Assembly (NCBI RefSeq): GCF_027214005.1 | Contig: NZ_JAPWGY010000002.1 | Location: forward strand, 583,860 to 647,859 | Origin: Kiloniella laminariae | GTDB lineage: Bacteria > Pseudomonadota > Alphaproteobacteria > Kiloniellales > Kiloniellaceae | Reading direction: 5' to 3' | Length of the DNA: 64,000 nt | Part shown: piece by piece, positions 1 to 8,878 of the stretch | Layout: every line of letters starts with the position of its first letter | Numbering within the stretch: position 1 is the stretch's first letter | Program-made: the position numbers and the translations under genes | Notes under the pieces: generated by a model | What the model was told of the DNA's origin: nothing | The model's database searches: none | Seen by the model: only the letters and a program-made list of their open reading frames with translations

Positions 1-1434
1 CTGTGGTGTCAGAATGCGTACCTTGTAATCAAGAAGCACCATGTCTTCAAGGGCAGGATAAAAGGGCAGCAGGGCTTTGCGCAAGGCACAGTCCAGCGCA
101 TTAACGGGACCGTTTCCTGTAGAAACTTCCATGATATGCCTGCTGCCGACTTCCAGCGTCACAGTTGCTTCTGATTCTGTGACCAGCTTGCCCCGGGCAT
201 CCCGGCGCCGGTCATCCATGACCCGAAAACGGCTCAGGGAAAAATATTTTGGTACCTCGCCAAAGGCACGACGGGCCAGCAATTCGAAACTGGCTTCTGC
301 ACCATCATAGGAATAGCCCTCGTATTCCCTGTCTTTCACCCGCTGCAGCAACTTGCCCATTTTGCTGCCGTCCTGATCATCCGGGGTAATGTCCATATCC
401 CGGAGCATCGCTATAACGTTGGAGCGACCCGCCTGATCCGAAACAATAACGTGCCGATGATTTCCCACCAGTGACGGTTCAATATGCTCATATGTTCTGG
501 GATCTTTTTCCACAGCCGAGACATGCAACCCGCCTTTGTGGGTAAAGGCAGACTGCCCCACGTATGCCATGTTGCTTTGTGCCGCGCGGTTAAGGCGTTC
601 ATCCAGCATATGTGACAGGGATGTCAGTTGGGCCAGTTGCGCGTCGGAAATCCCGATGTCGTAGCTGGTCTTCAGCTTGAGAGAGGGGATAAGGGAAACC
701 AGATTGGCATTCCCGCAGCGTTCTCCCAACCCGTTCAGGGTCCCCTGTATCTGCCGGGCGCCAGCCTCAACAGCGGCCAGAGAGTTGGCAACGGCATTCT
801 CCGTGTCGTTATGACAATGGATACCCAGATGTGTTCCTGGAATTTTTTGCGTGACTTCACCGACGATCCGCCTGATCTCATGCGGCAAGGTCCCGCCATT
901 TGTGTCACAGAGAACAATCCAGCGCGCACCAGCCTGATAGGCAGACAGCAAACAATCCATGGCAAATTCAGGGTTTGCCTTATAGCCGTCAAAAAAGTGT
1001 TCCGCATCGAACAGGGCTTCCTGTTTGCGGGTTTTCAGGAAGGCGACTGACTCCCCGATCATGTCGATATTTTCACTGCGTGCTATGTCCAGCGCAACAT
1101 CAACATGAAAATCCCAGGTTTTTCCAACAATACAAACCGCATCTGCAGCCGAGTTGACCAGAGAAGCCAGCCCCGGATCATTTTCGACAGAACGGCCTGG
1201 ACGGCGGGTCATACCAAAAGCAACAAAAAGGGATGAACTTAACTGCGGTCGGGTTGAAAAGAACTCATTATCGGTCGGATTTGCTCCCGGCCAGCCACCT
1301 TCAATGTAATCGACGCCAATTCTGTCCAATCCAGTCGCGATAGCCGTCTTGTCAGCAACGGAAAAATCAACGCCCTGGGTCTGTTGCCCGTCACGAAGGG
1401 TAGAATCAAACAGATAAACACGATTTTCGCTCAT
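1..1434 (-). CDS. cimA: (R)-citramalate synthase, 3' end off window
   Basis: My own reverse translation from ATG 1434 gives 478 codons, open to the window edge, so the C-terminus is missing. The protein opens with FDSTLRDGQQTQGVDFS, the catalytic and metal-binding start of the isopropylmalate/citramalate synthase TIM barrel. GIHCHNDTENAVANSL, a GERCGNANL segment and FTHKGGLHVSAV follow, and the last of these is characteristic of CimA. The part near base 1-250 is the start of the C-terminal regulatory (LeuA dimer) domain. The family condenses pyruvate with acetyl-CoA to citramalate, the first step of the threonine-independent isoleucine route. The CimA call over LeuA rests on the TLRDGQQTQG start and overall layout; homocitrate synthase is less likely. 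It lies 178 bp downstream of mgtE on the same strand. Confidence 0.88.
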   Translation of the reverse strand, partial: MSENRVYLFDSTLRDGQQTQGVDFSVADKTAIATGLDRIGVDYIEGGWPGANPTDNEFFSTRPQLSSSLFVAFGMTRRPGRSVENDPGLASLVNSAADAVCIVGKTWDFHVDVALDIARSENIDMIGESVAFLKTRKQEALFDAEHFFDGYKANPEFAMDCLLSAYQAGARWIVLCDTNGGTLPHEIRRIVGEVTQKIPGTHLGIHCHNDTENAVANSLAAVEAGARQIQGTLNGLGERCGNANLVSLIPSLKLKTSYDIGISDAQLAQLTSLSHMLDERLNRAAQSNMAYVGQSAFTHKGGLHVSAVEKDPRTYEHIEPSLVGNHRHVIVSDQAGRSNVIAMLRDMDITPDDQDGSKMGKLLQRVKDREYEGYSYDGAEASFELLARRAFGEVPKYFSLSRFRVMDDRRRDARGKLVTESEATVTLEVGSRHIMEVSTGNGPVNALDCALRKALLPFYPALEDMVLLDYKVRILTPQ

Positions 1435-1612
1435 GGGTCCTGACGACATATTATTTCTTGTTTCTGGGTAAATTTATTCCATACCAGCTTTTGACCATAA
1501 GGATCACGAAAGGTCAATGCTGCCGCTCAGGTGAAGCGCAGGAGGTGCCATTACCCAGTTTAGAATATATCCCGCCCTGTCCGGACAGGCGCCACAACGC
1601 CGCAAAGTGTCT

Positions 1613-3001
1613 TCAGACAAGCAGCGGCATAAAAAGCGTTGCCAGACTGAGCACCAGAAAGAACCCGGCCATATCAGTGATCGTCGTCAGCAAAGGACCA
1701 CTGGCAACCGCCGGATCTTGACCAATCCTCCGCAACAACAGGGGAACAACACCTCCGATAGAGACTGCAATAATCGTATTGAAGCTAAGCGCCAGACCGA
1801 TTACCAGACCCAGGAAAACATTTCCCTTCCAGATCCAGGCAACAACACCGATCAGCAACCCCAACACCAGACCATTTATCACACCGACCGATACTTCCTT
1901 GAGCCAGACCCGCAGTGCATCAACCGGACGAACCAGACCAAGGGACAATTCACGCATGGTCACAGCCACGGCCTGATTACCAGAACAGCCACTCATGTCG
2001 GATACCATCGGCAGGAAGATGGCGATCGCTATCACTGCAGCCAGGGTTTCTTCATAGGCAGAGATAACACTCGCGGCGATAACATTCAGGACAATATTGG
2101 CCGACAGCCAGGCCAGACGCCGACGGGATCGCAGAAACAGTGGCATGGAACGGACTTCCTCGCCCATAACACCCTGCATCCGCAAGCTTTCACTCTCGGC
2201 GCGTTCCAGAGCCGCTTCATCAACAGCCGAGCGGGAAACCACCCCGACCAGTTGACCCTCGCTCTCGACCACAGGAACACCCAGAAAAGGGTAGGCATCA
2301 AAAATATCCCGCAACTGATCCAGAGGGAGATCGGCAGTAACGGTCATGGGTTCAACCATGATCTCTGTCAGTTTATGACTGCGTTTTGCTGTCAGCAATC
2401 CGCGCAGGGACACAACTCCGATCGGTTGGTTTGCTGCATTGAGAACATAGGGGTGCTGACCACGATATCGCTCGAAATCATCATCTTCACTCACCATTCG
2501 CCGCAGCACATTACCGACTGTGTCGGTTTCGCTAAAGGTGAAAGCCTCGGCAATCATCAAAGCACCCGCCGTGTCTTCTGCATAGGCAGCCAGACGGCGT
2601 ACATCCGCCGCATCTTCGGCGTCCATACCCGCGAGAATTGCCTCGGCATCCTCTTCGTCCATCTCGCCGATAACATCGGCCTGAACATCAGAGTCCAGCT
2701 CGTCAATAATCTCGACCGCTGTTTCCAGCTCCAGGCGCTCCACTAGCTCAGCCGCAAGCTCACTCGGCGCTTCCTCGATCAGCTCAGCTGCCAGTTCAGC
2801 CGGAATCAAGGTCAGCAGACGGTCTCGTTCATCCGGTGTCAGTTGAAGAATTTCACGCAGAGCCTCACTCAACGCCAGCGGATCAAGAAGGTCAAACAAT
2901 CCCTCTGCATCATTCGCAGCCAGATATTCCCGCAATCGGACTTCCACCAATGGTTCGGGCAATGGCTCAGGCACGTCCTGCTGTTCTTCCATGTCTGTCA
3001 T
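1613..3001 (-). CDS. mgtE: Magnesium transporter MgtE
   Basis: A 462-residue protein of usual MgtE length. The acidic N-terminal superhelical domain (about residues 30-130) is rich in E/D-A-A-E repeats such as EEDAEAILAGMDAEDAADV. A CBS pair follows (about 135-260, with VVSLRGLLTA and LGVPVVESEGQLVGVVS). The C-terminal membrane domain (about 285-460) has five hydrophobic segments, including PMVSDMSGCSGNQAVAVTMR, which matches the MgtE pore helix region. MgtE is a Mg2+-gated channel in the inner membrane whose cytosolic domains close the pore when Mg2+ is high. The start at 3001 is the first ATG before the acidic domain. No Mg-responsive leader could be recognised in the 115 bp upstream. Confidence 0.95.
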   Translation of the reverse strand: MTDMEEQQDVPEPLPEPLVEVRLREYLAANDAEGLFDLLDPLALSEALREILQLTPDERDRLLTLIPAELAAELIEEAPSELAAELVERLELETAVEIIDELDSDVQADVIGEMDEEDAEAILAGMDAEDAADVRRLAAYAEDTAGALMIAEAFTFSETDTVGNVLRRMVSEDDDFERYRGQHPYVLNAANQPIGVVSLRGLLTAKRSHKLTEIMVEPMTVTADLPLDQLRDIFDAYPFLGVPVVESEGQLVGVVSRSAVDEAALERAESESLRMQGVMGEEVRSMPLFLRSRRRLAWLSANIVLNVIAASVISAYEETLAAVIAIAIFLPMVSDMSGCSGNQAVAVTMRELSLGLVRPVDALRVWLKEVSVGVINGLVLGLLIGVVAWIWKGNVFLGLVIGLALSFNTIIAVSIGGVVPLLLRRIGQDPAVASGPLLTTITDMAGFFLVLSLATLFMPLLV

Positions 3002-3116
3002 TGGTGCTCCCTTTCAGTAGCAGGGTGAGGCAATGCGTCAATAAGACAGCAAAAACCATCCATAAGTAAAGTTTTTATTCTATAGACAAATAATATTACA
3101 TCATTATGATTGTCGC

Positions 3117-3398
3117 ATGGAAATGGACACACATAGTTTTACCGCTGTTGCAGATCGGCTGGCTGCCTTGTACACCCAGTCTTTTGGCGGGAAGGCAAGC
3201 GGACGTTACCGGATTGCTGTAAAGCTTGTCCGTAAACTGGCAAAACGCCGCCGCCTCTATGAAGTAGATATACTTGCCCTGACCCGGGCAATGATTGAAC
3301 GCGGTTACATCCTCATCGACATGGACAATTTCTTCGTGGTTATGAACGCCAACACCTTTGTAAATTACAGACGCGTCAACGAAGACAGCCTGGAGTAA
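3117..3398 (+). CDS. Conserved small protein of unknown function
   Basis: A 93-residue basic protein with no recognised domain. The middle, RIAVKLVRKLAKRRRLYEVD, is strongly cationic, and the C-terminal half is mixed hydrophobic/acidic. No signal peptide or membrane helix is seen. It sits just upstream of the RimK cluster, ending 7 bp before the next start, so it is probably co-transcribed with that cluster. The start is uncertain: ATG 3117 and ATG 3123 are both possible and neither has a clear ribosome-binding site. It is divergent from mgtE, and the 115 bp between the two must hold both promoters. Confidence 0.6.
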   Translation: MEMDTHSFTAVADRLAALYTQSFGGKASGRYRIAVKLVRKLAKRRRLYEVDILALTRAMIERGYILIDMDNFFVVMNANTFVNYRRVNEDSLE

Positions 3399-3405
3399 AC
3401 CCGAG

Positions 3406-3879
3406 TTGGTGCAAAAAAAACCGAAACTCACCATTGAAATCGGATGGCGAGAGGTAATTTCTCTCCCTTCACTTCAAATTAAAGACATGAAAGCAAAAAT
3501 AGATACCGGCGCCAGAACATCTGCCCTGCATGCTGTCGATATCAAACCTTTTGTCCAGGACGGCAAGGACTGGGTTGAGTTCTGGGTACCCTTGCATCAC
3601 CACCGACACGGTATCCAGTGTTTTTGCGAAGTCGTGGACCAGCGCCACATCAAGAACACCGGCGGGGAAGCACAGGAACGTTATGTCGTAAAAACTACAC
3701 TTGTACTGGGGCAACAAAGCTGGCCAATTGAAGTCTCTCTGGCCAACCGCCGTTCCATGGGATTTGCCCTGATTATAGGGAGAACGGCAATTCGGGGAAA
3801 ACGCATTCTGGTTAATCCCGGCAGATCTTTTCTGGCCGGTCCTCCTGCGGTGTTGACGGCGACCACTCCAGAGGACTAA
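3406..3879 (+). CDS. RimK-associated retropepsin-like protease (putative ATP-dependent zinc protease family)
   Basis: 157 residues with one retropepsin-like fold. The hallmark is AKIDTGARTSALHA at about residues 28-41, the D-T-G-A active-site loop of the RloA2/RimB-like family (often annotated ATP-dependent zinc protease). FALIIGRTAIRGKRILVNPG near the C-terminus is the second conserved block. Proteins of this family are regularly encoded beside RimK-type glutamate ligases. In pseudomonads a relative removes or controls glutamate tails on ribosomal protein S6, so a similar role is inferred here. The start is non-ATG: TTG 3406 or GTG 3409, directly before an eight-A run. It is followed by rimK after 58 bp. 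Confidence 0.8.
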   Translation: MVQKKPKLTIEIGWREVISLPSLQIKDMKAKIDTGARTSALHAVDIKPFVQDGKDWVEFWVPLHHHRHGIQCFCEVVDQRHIKNTGGEAQERYVVKTTLVLGQQSWPIEVSLANRRSMGFALIIGRTAIRGKRILVNPGRSFLAGPPAVLTATTPED

Positions 3880-3937
3880 GAGACAGCATTAGCCGACAAC
3901 ACGCTGGTTGCGCGACAACCAGGACTGGAGAAACGTC

Positions 3938-4843
3938 ATGAAAATAGCGATGATGGCCCGGAATGCCAACCTCTACTCGCACAAGCGATTGCAGGAAGCA
4001 GCAGAAGCCCGGGGACACGAACTTGATATCATCAATACACTTCGCTGTTATATGAACATCGCCTCCCGCCGGCCGGAAATCTATTACAACGGCGAAAAGC
4101 TTCCGCTTTATGACGCGGTCATTCCCCGTATCGGTGCCTCTGTCACTTTCTATGGGACGGCTGTTCTGCGTCAGTTCGAAATGATGGGCGTTTATCCTTT
4201 GAACGAGTCTGTCGCCATTGGTCGTTCTCGCGACAAACTGCGCTCGATGCAACTTCTTGCCCGCGATGGCATTGGACTTCCTGTGACGACTTTTGCTCAC
4301 GATCCAAAGCAGACTGAAGAGGTTCTGAATATCTCCGGGGGGGCCCCTGTTGTGATCAAGCTGCTTGAGGGGACACAGGGAATTGGGGTGGTTCTTGCAG
4401 ACACCGACCGATCGGCCAAATCAGTGATAGAAGCTTTTCGTGGTGCCGGGGTGAACATTCTGGTTCAGGAATTCATCAAGGAATCAGCAGGGACAGATAT
4501 CCGGGCGCTGGTCGTTGGCGGCAAAGTTGTTGCCGCGATGCAACGCAAAGGGGCAGAAGGCGATTTTCGCTCCAACCTCCACCGTGGCGGCAGTGCAAAA
4601 CCGATCAAGATTTCCCCGGAAGAGCGCTCAACCGCTATTCGCGCGGCGAAGTCCATGGGGCTCAATGTTTGTGGGGTCGATATGTTACGATCCAATCATG
4701 GACCCGTTGTGATGGAAGTAAACTCCTCCCCTGGACTGGAAGGTGTTGAAAAGGCAACAGGCATTGATATTGCCGGCCTGATTATCGAGTTTCTGGAAAA
4801 GAATGCCAAACCTGGAAAAACAAAGACCAGAGGCAAAGGCTGA
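3938..4843 (+). CDS. rimK: Ribosomal protein S6--L-glutamate ligase, ATP-grasp
   Basis: 301 residues from ATG 3938. I prefer this start to the upstream in-frame TTG 3908 because GGAG lies seven bases before it and [18 protein letters not shown] is a typical RimK N-terminus. The N-terminal domain has [19 protein letters not shown] and the ATP-grasp body has [17 protein letters not shown] (nucleotide lid). The end of the fold, [24 protein letters not shown], carries the Mg-binding D, E and N residues. The enzyme adds glutamates to the C-terminus of S6 in E. coli. Its substrate here is unproven, because some family members act on small molecules. The stop codon overlaps the start of the next gene (ATGA), which suggests translational coupling. 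Confidence 0.93.
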   Translation: MKIAMMARNANLYSHKRLQEAAEARGHELDIINTLRCYMNIASRRPEIYYNGEKLPLYDAVIPRIGASVTFYGTAVLRQFEMMGVYPLNESVAIGRSRDKLRSMQLLARDGIGLPVTTFAHDPKQTEEVLNISGGAPVVIKLLEGTQGIGVVLADTDRSAKSVIEAFRGAGVNILVQEFIKESAGTDIRALVVGGKVVAAMQRKGAEGDFRSNLHRGGSAKPIKISPEERSTAIRAAKSMGLNVCGVDMLRSNHGPVVMEVNSSPGLEGVEKATGIDIAGLIIEFLEKNAKPGKTKTRGKG

Positions 4844-5886
4844 TGCCCCGTCGCGAACCTTTTGAGATCGGCGGGAAGTCTATCCTTCCTGGCACCCGTC
4901 AGACCATTGATGTTCCCGTCAGTTTCCTTTCGGATCATACGCCTGTCTCCCTGTCCGTCCATGTGGTGCACGGCAATCGCCCCGGACCTACGCTCTTTGT
5001 CAGCGCAGCAATCCACGGGGATGAAGTCATCGGTGTCGAGATCGTTCGACGCCTGCTGCGCGCACCCAATCTGGAAAAGCTGCGCGGCACGCTCCTGGCC
5101 ATTCCGATCGTCAACTCTTTCGGATTCATGAACCACTCGCGGTATCTGCCTGACAGACGTGATCTCAATCGCTCCTTTCCCGGTAGCCCACAGGGATCTC
5201 TGGCCGGGCGTTTGGCACATATCTTCATGACCGAGATTGCCTCGCGCTCTGACTATGGCATTGACCTGCATTCCGCCGCGATCCACCGGACCAACCTGCC
5301 GCAGATCCGCGTATCGCCAAAAAAACCCGACACCATGAAGCTGGCTCAGGCCTTTGGTGCCCCGTTGATTCTCACGTCAAAAATTCGCGAAGGCTCCTTG
5401 AGACAAGCCGCTCAGGACCATAATGTCGATATCCTGCTTTATGAAGCTGGCGAAGGTCTCCGCTTTGACGAGTTTGCCGTCCGTGCCGGTGTTTCCGGTA
5501 TTTTGCGGGTCATGCGCGAGATTGGTATGATATCAGGCAAGGGTGTCACAAAACCAAAAGCCCCCTCCATTCGCTCAACCTCCAGTTTCTGGTTGAGAGC
5601 CCAGGCCGGCGGCCTTCTGCGTACATACAAGACAAGCGGTGATGAGGTAAAAGCTGGAGATGTTCTCGGCGCAATATCAGACCCCTTTGGTGAAGTGGAG
5701 ACCGAGATTCTGGTCGAAGAGGATGGCCTGCTGATAGGTCGAACAAACCTGCCGATTGTGAACGAAGGAGACGGTCTGTTCCACATTGCCAGAATAAAGC
5801 GCAGTGAAGATGCCGAAACCACCATCGACAGCCTCACAACCCAGCTGGAAGAAGACCCGCTGTTCGACGAAGATGAAATCATCTAG
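4843..5886 (+). CDS. M14 family succinylglutamate desuccinylase/aspartoacylase-like protein
   Basis: 347 residues. The zinc site is visible: AAIHGDEVIGVEIVRRLL supplies the HxxE pair at about residues 60-65 and GIDLHSAAIHRTN the third ligand histidine near 145. YLPDRRDLNRSFPGSP is the substrate arginine/asparagine block. A beta-rich C-terminal lobe (from about 240) includes WLRAQAGGLLRTYKTSGDEV, which resembles the lipoyl-like lobe of this subfamily. The enzymes hydrolyse N-acyl amino acids or gamma-glutamyl/peptide bonds with one zinc. Overlap with rimK suggests it acts on the RimK product or its precursor; this is inference. The exact substrate cannot be read from sequence. Confidence 0.85.
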   Translation: MPRREPFEIGGKSILPGTRQTIDVPVSFLSDHTPVSLSVHVVHGNRPGPTLFVSAAIHGDEVIGVEIVRRLLRAPNLEKLRGTLLAIPIVNSFGFMNHSRYLPDRRDLNRSFPGSPQGSLAGRLAHIFMTEIASRSDYGIDLHSAAIHRTNLPQIRVSPKKPDTMKLAQAFGAPLILTSKIREGSLRQAAQDHNVDILLYEAGEGLRFDEFAVRAGVSGILRVMREIGMISGKGVTKPKAPSIRSTSSFWLRAQAGGLLRTYKTSGDEVKAGDVLGAISDPFGEVETEILVEEDGLLIGRTNLPIVNEGDGLFHIARIKRSEDAETTIDSLTTQLEEDPLFDEDEII

Positions 5887-5998
5887 CCCGCCAAAGCTCT
5901 TGACCAGATAATACATCTGGCTCAATGTTCCGGGACTGTTGCAGGACAAGAGTGCTCATTTCAGCCCTGGCCTGCTTCTATTGGCCTTGGGTTAAAAC

Positions 5999-6649
5999 AT
6001 GCTTCACCTTCTTCCGGAACTATCCCTTCTCGTACCCTTTATTCTTGCCGGGATTGCGCTCAATCTTACTCCCGGCGTCGATATGGCCTATGTTCTGGCA
6101 AAGACGGCTCAACAGGGACGAAATGCAGGGCTTTATGCTGCTCTTGGAATTTCTCTTGGCTCCATGGTGCATGTCACTGCTTCAGCACTGGGGATTTCAG
6201 CCTTGCTTGCGGCCTCTGAAACCGCCTTCCTTGTGCTCAAGATCCTTGGTGCCGCGTATCTTCTCTATATCGCTTTTAAAATCCTGGCGTCTCAACCTCC
6301 AGCACCCTCTTCAGAAGAAAGCCAGGAGCCTCAGATACAGCCCGCTGCAATCAAGATCATTCTGGAAGGCGCAACAACCAACCTGCTCAATCCCAAGGTT
6401 GGCCTCTTCATGTTGGCCTTTCTGCCACAGTTTATTGATGCAGCCCCGGAGAATATTATCTGGCAGACTCTTGTTCTTGGCCTGATCTTCAACATCAATG
6501 GCTATCTCATCTTCGTAATCCTGATCACTCTGACCATGCTGGCCGCAACCAGGCTAAAGGCAAGCACCAGAATACGTACCCTCTTGCGCTGGTGCACAGC
6601 AGGCATTCTGGGCGGAATGGCTTTACGGCTGGCCTTTACAGATAAATAA
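5999..6649 (+). CDS. LysE/RhtB family amino-acid exporter
   Basis: 216 residues and six hydrophobic segments, the normal size and topology for LysE/RhtB carriers. The N-terminal signature LNLTPGVDMAYVLAKTAQQG followed by GLYAALGISLGSMVHV is the family motif (usually L-x-P-G-P-x). A conserved block near residue 120, GATTNLLNPKVGLFMLAFLPQF, is also diagnostic. These inner-membrane proteins export amino acids or analogues driven by the proton gradient. It lies 112 bp after the M14 gene on the same strand, so co-expression is possible but not shown. Confidence 0.9.
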   Translation: MLHLLPELSLLVPFILAGIALNLTPGVDMAYVLAKTAQQGRNAGLYAALGISLGSMVHVTASALGISALLAASETAFLVLKILGAAYLLYIAFKILASQPPAPSSEESQEPQIQPAAIKIILEGATTNLLNPKVGLFMLAFLPQFIDAAPENIIWQTLVLGLIFNINGYLIFVILITLTMLAATRLKASTRIRTLLRWCTAGILGGMALRLAFTDK

Positions 6650-6674
6650 CAGATAACTCTTCTCTTCTTTTTCA

Positions 6675-6704
6675 GCGGTTACCCCGGTTCTGCGGTTACC
6701 CCGG
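6675..6704. repeat. Short direct repeat, 13 bp twice
   Basis: GCGGTTACCCCGG occurs at 6675-6687 and again at 6692-6704, four bases apart. It lies in the 203-bp gap between the LysE-type exporter and the next gene. Function unknown; it could be a tandem regulator site or chance slippage. Confidence 0.6.
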
Positions 6705-6852
6705 CATTTTCTTCCTGCTGGGCTGTTCCGCAACACTCCCTCTTCTGCTGGCAATTGTGCTCTGGATGAAAGATCAAGTGCTTATCCGAACTGGCACAGG
6801 ATATGCTTTGTAATGTTCAGGCGACCTGGATCAGATAAAAGGAGTCCAGCTC

Positions 6853-7341
6853 ATGAACATTCAACAGACATTTGCCGCGTACCGTAATTCACAATTACGT
6901 AACGAACAGAGCGTTCAGCGCATCCCTCCGCTGGCGCGAGAAAAGGCGGCAACATCAAGACGGCAACAGCCTGAAGACAAGATCACCCTGTCTCCCAAGG
7001 CCCGCGAAGCCATGAAGGCCCAGCAACATGCCAGGAACTTCCACAAGACCAGCAATGGTCACGAGGGTAGAATTTCGGCCCTGGAAAAGTGGATGAACAA
7101 AAACCTGTCCGGAGCCGAGCAGAAAAATGAACAGCTCTCCGCCGGGACCACCCGGAAACTTGAATACATATCCACCAGAATCACAGAGGCGCTTTCTACC
7201 GATAGCGAAGGCAACCCTTCACGGCCAAACCTGACAGAAGAACAGCGCATCCGGTTACAGAACATCCAGCAACGGATTCAACAGTTACTGGCCCCGGAAG
7301 AAGCCAACGAGATTACCGTCTCGACAGCCGATGATGCATAA
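6853..7341 (+). CDS. Hypothetical hydrophilic helical protein
   Basis: 162 residues from ATG 6853, preceded by GGAG with an eight-base spacer. The protein is very hydrophilic, rich in Q, E, R and K, and predicted helical, with a C-terminal QNIQQRIQQLL heptad-like stretch. DKITLSPKAREAM near residue 42 resembles the short motif found in FlgM and other flagellar-associated small proteins of Proteobacteria. That resemblance is weak and I do not assign a role. No signal peptide or membrane segment. It ends at a bidirectional terminator shared with cysS. Confidence 0.65.
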   Translation: MNIQQTFAAYRNSQLRNEQSVQRIPPLAREKAATSRRQQPEDKITLSPKAREAMKAQQHARNFHKTSNGHEGRISALEKWMNKNLSGAEQKNEQLSAGTTRKLEYISTRITEALSTDSEGNPSRPNLTEEQRIRLQNIQQRIQQLLAPEEANEITVSTADDA

Positions 7342-7344
7342 GAA

Positions 7345-7376
7345 AAAGGAGCAAAGCTAATCAGCCCTGCTCCTTT
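7345..7376. terminator. Bidirectional terminator between the 162-aa gene and cysS
   Basis: A 9-bp stem (AAAGGAGCA pairing with TGCTCCTTT) with a 14-base loop sits between the convergent genes. Read on the minus strand it is followed by five T, so it is the stronger terminator for cysS; on the plus strand the T tract is only three. Confidence 0.75.
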
Positions 7377-7405
7377 ACAAATCAGTCACCCTGGGCTCTC
7401 GAGCC

Positions 7406-8791
7406 CTACTTACGACGCCAACTGGTGCCTTGCGGTGAATCAAGCAGCTCGATCCCATCGGCAGACAACTGGTCACGGATGGCATCAGCACGGGCAAAAT
7501 CACGGGCCTTTTTCGCTTCTATTCTTTCAGCGATAAGGCTTTCGATTTCCGAACTGTCCTCACCCGAACCCTTGAACCAGACTTCAGGGTCTTGCTGTAT
7601 AATGCCCAGCAGATACCCACCGGCCAGGAGCTCGCCCTTGAGGCGGCCAAGCTTCTTGCGCTCGCTCTTGCGATCATCCCCGGTCTTGTTCAACTCGGTA
7701 GTAATGTCATGCAATACCGAAAGCGCCAATGGCGTGTTCAGGTCATCCCTGAGTGCCTCAAGAAAAGCCTCTGATGCCTGGTCCGTGTTTGCGTCAACTT
7801 TGGCAACAGACTGTAACGCTCCATAAAAGCGGTCGAGCTGGGTCTTGAACTCTGCCACCTTTTCACGGGTTACATCCAGCGGCTGGCGATAATGACCGGA
7901 CAACAGGGTCAAACGTAATGCCTCGCCATTCAGCCCTTCATCAAGGAGCTGGCGAACCGTAAAGAAGTTCCCCAGAGATTTGGACATCTTCTCGCCGTTG
8001 ACCACAACGTAACCATTGTGCATCCAGTAATTCACATAGGGCTTGTCATTGCAGCACCTGGACTGGGCAATCTCGTTTTCATGATGCGGGAAGGTCAGGT
8101 CCAGTCCGCCACCATGCAGATCAAACGTCTCACCCAGATGGCTGCGCGACATGGCAGAACATTCGATATGCCATCCCGGGCGCCCTTTGCCCCAGGGGCT
8201 GTCCCACCCCGGCTGTTCCTCGCTGCTCGGTTTCCAGAGCACAAAATCGGCAGGATCCTTTTTGTAGGGAGCCACTTCAACACGGGCACCGGCGATCATG
8301 TCGTCCCGGTTCCGCCGGGACAGTTCACCATAGTCCGCCATGGATGATACCGAAAACAGCACATGCCCTTCTGCTTCATAAGCGTGACCTTTACGGATCA
8401 GCTCGGCACTCATGTCGATCATTTCCTGAATATGATCTGTCGCCCGTGGTTCGATATCCGGTTCCAGCGCGCCCAGCGCGGCCATATCATCGTGATAGGC
8501 CTGGGTCGTCCTTTTTGTGATGCTTTCAATCGGCTCGCCTGATTTCAACGACGCCTCGATGATCTTGTCTTCAACATCGGTGATGTTGCGCACATAGGTC
8601 ACATGCTCCGCCCCATACTCGACACGCAGCAAACGGCTCAGAACATCAAAAACAACGACCGGACGGGCATTACCGATATGGGCAAGATCATAGACGGTGG
8701 GTCCACAGACATACATGCGCACGTTTTTAGGGTCGATCGGCACGAACTCCTGTTTTTCCCGCGCAAGTGTGTTGTAAACCTTGATCGTCAT
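7406..8791 (-). CDS. cysS: Cysteine--tRNA ligase
   Basis: 461 residues, the usual CysRS length. Class I motifs are intact: HIGNARPVVVFDVLSR is the HIGH-type ATP site and GEKMSKSLGNFFTVR the KMSKS loop. The zinc ligands are in CGPTVYD, WHIECSAMS and the GGGLDLTFPHHENEIAQS block. It charges tRNA-Cys with cysteine in the cytoplasm. It is the last gene of a nadE-gltX-cysS run on the minus strand, 87 bp after gltX. It ends at the hairpin at 7345-7376. Confidence 0.97.
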   Translation of the reverse strand: MTIKVYNTLAREKQEFVPIDPKNVRMYVCGPTVYDLAHIGNARPVVVFDVLSRLLRVEYGAEHVTYVRNITDVEDKIIEASLKSGEPIESITKRTTQAYHDDMAALGALEPDIEPRATDHIQEMIDMSAELIRKGHAYEAEGHVLFSVSSMADYGELSRRNRDDMIAGARVEVAPYKKDPADFVLWKPSSEEQPGWDSPWGKGRPGWHIECSAMSRSHLGETFDLHGGGLDLTFPHHENEIAQSRCCNDKPYVNYWMHNGYVVVNGEKMSKSLGNFFTVRQLLDEGLNGEALRLTLLSGHYRQPLDVTREKVAEFKTQLDRFYGALQSVAKVDANTDQASEAFLEALRDDLNTPLALSVLHDITTELNKTGDDRKSERKKLGRLKGELLAGGYLLGIIQQDPEVWFKGSGEDSSEIESLIAERIEAKKARDFARADAIRDQLSADGIELLDSPQGTSWRRK

Positions 8792-8878
8792 TAGTCTTTC
8801 CCGTTTCCTGGTTTAAATGAGAACTTGAATGCCTCAGGGCGCCTAACATAGGCGCGTTTGTAAAATCAATCCAGCGAA

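Noticed and set aside
1576-1589. 14-bp palindrome CCTGTCCGGACAGG between mgtE and cimA
   Set aside because: There is no T tract after it, so a terminator is not supported, and a single short palindrome is not enough for an operator call.
1607-2746. 379-codon plus-strand frame across mgtE
   Set aside because: Antisense to a clear MgtE; composition is H/Q/N-rich and repetitive, as expected of a shadow frame.
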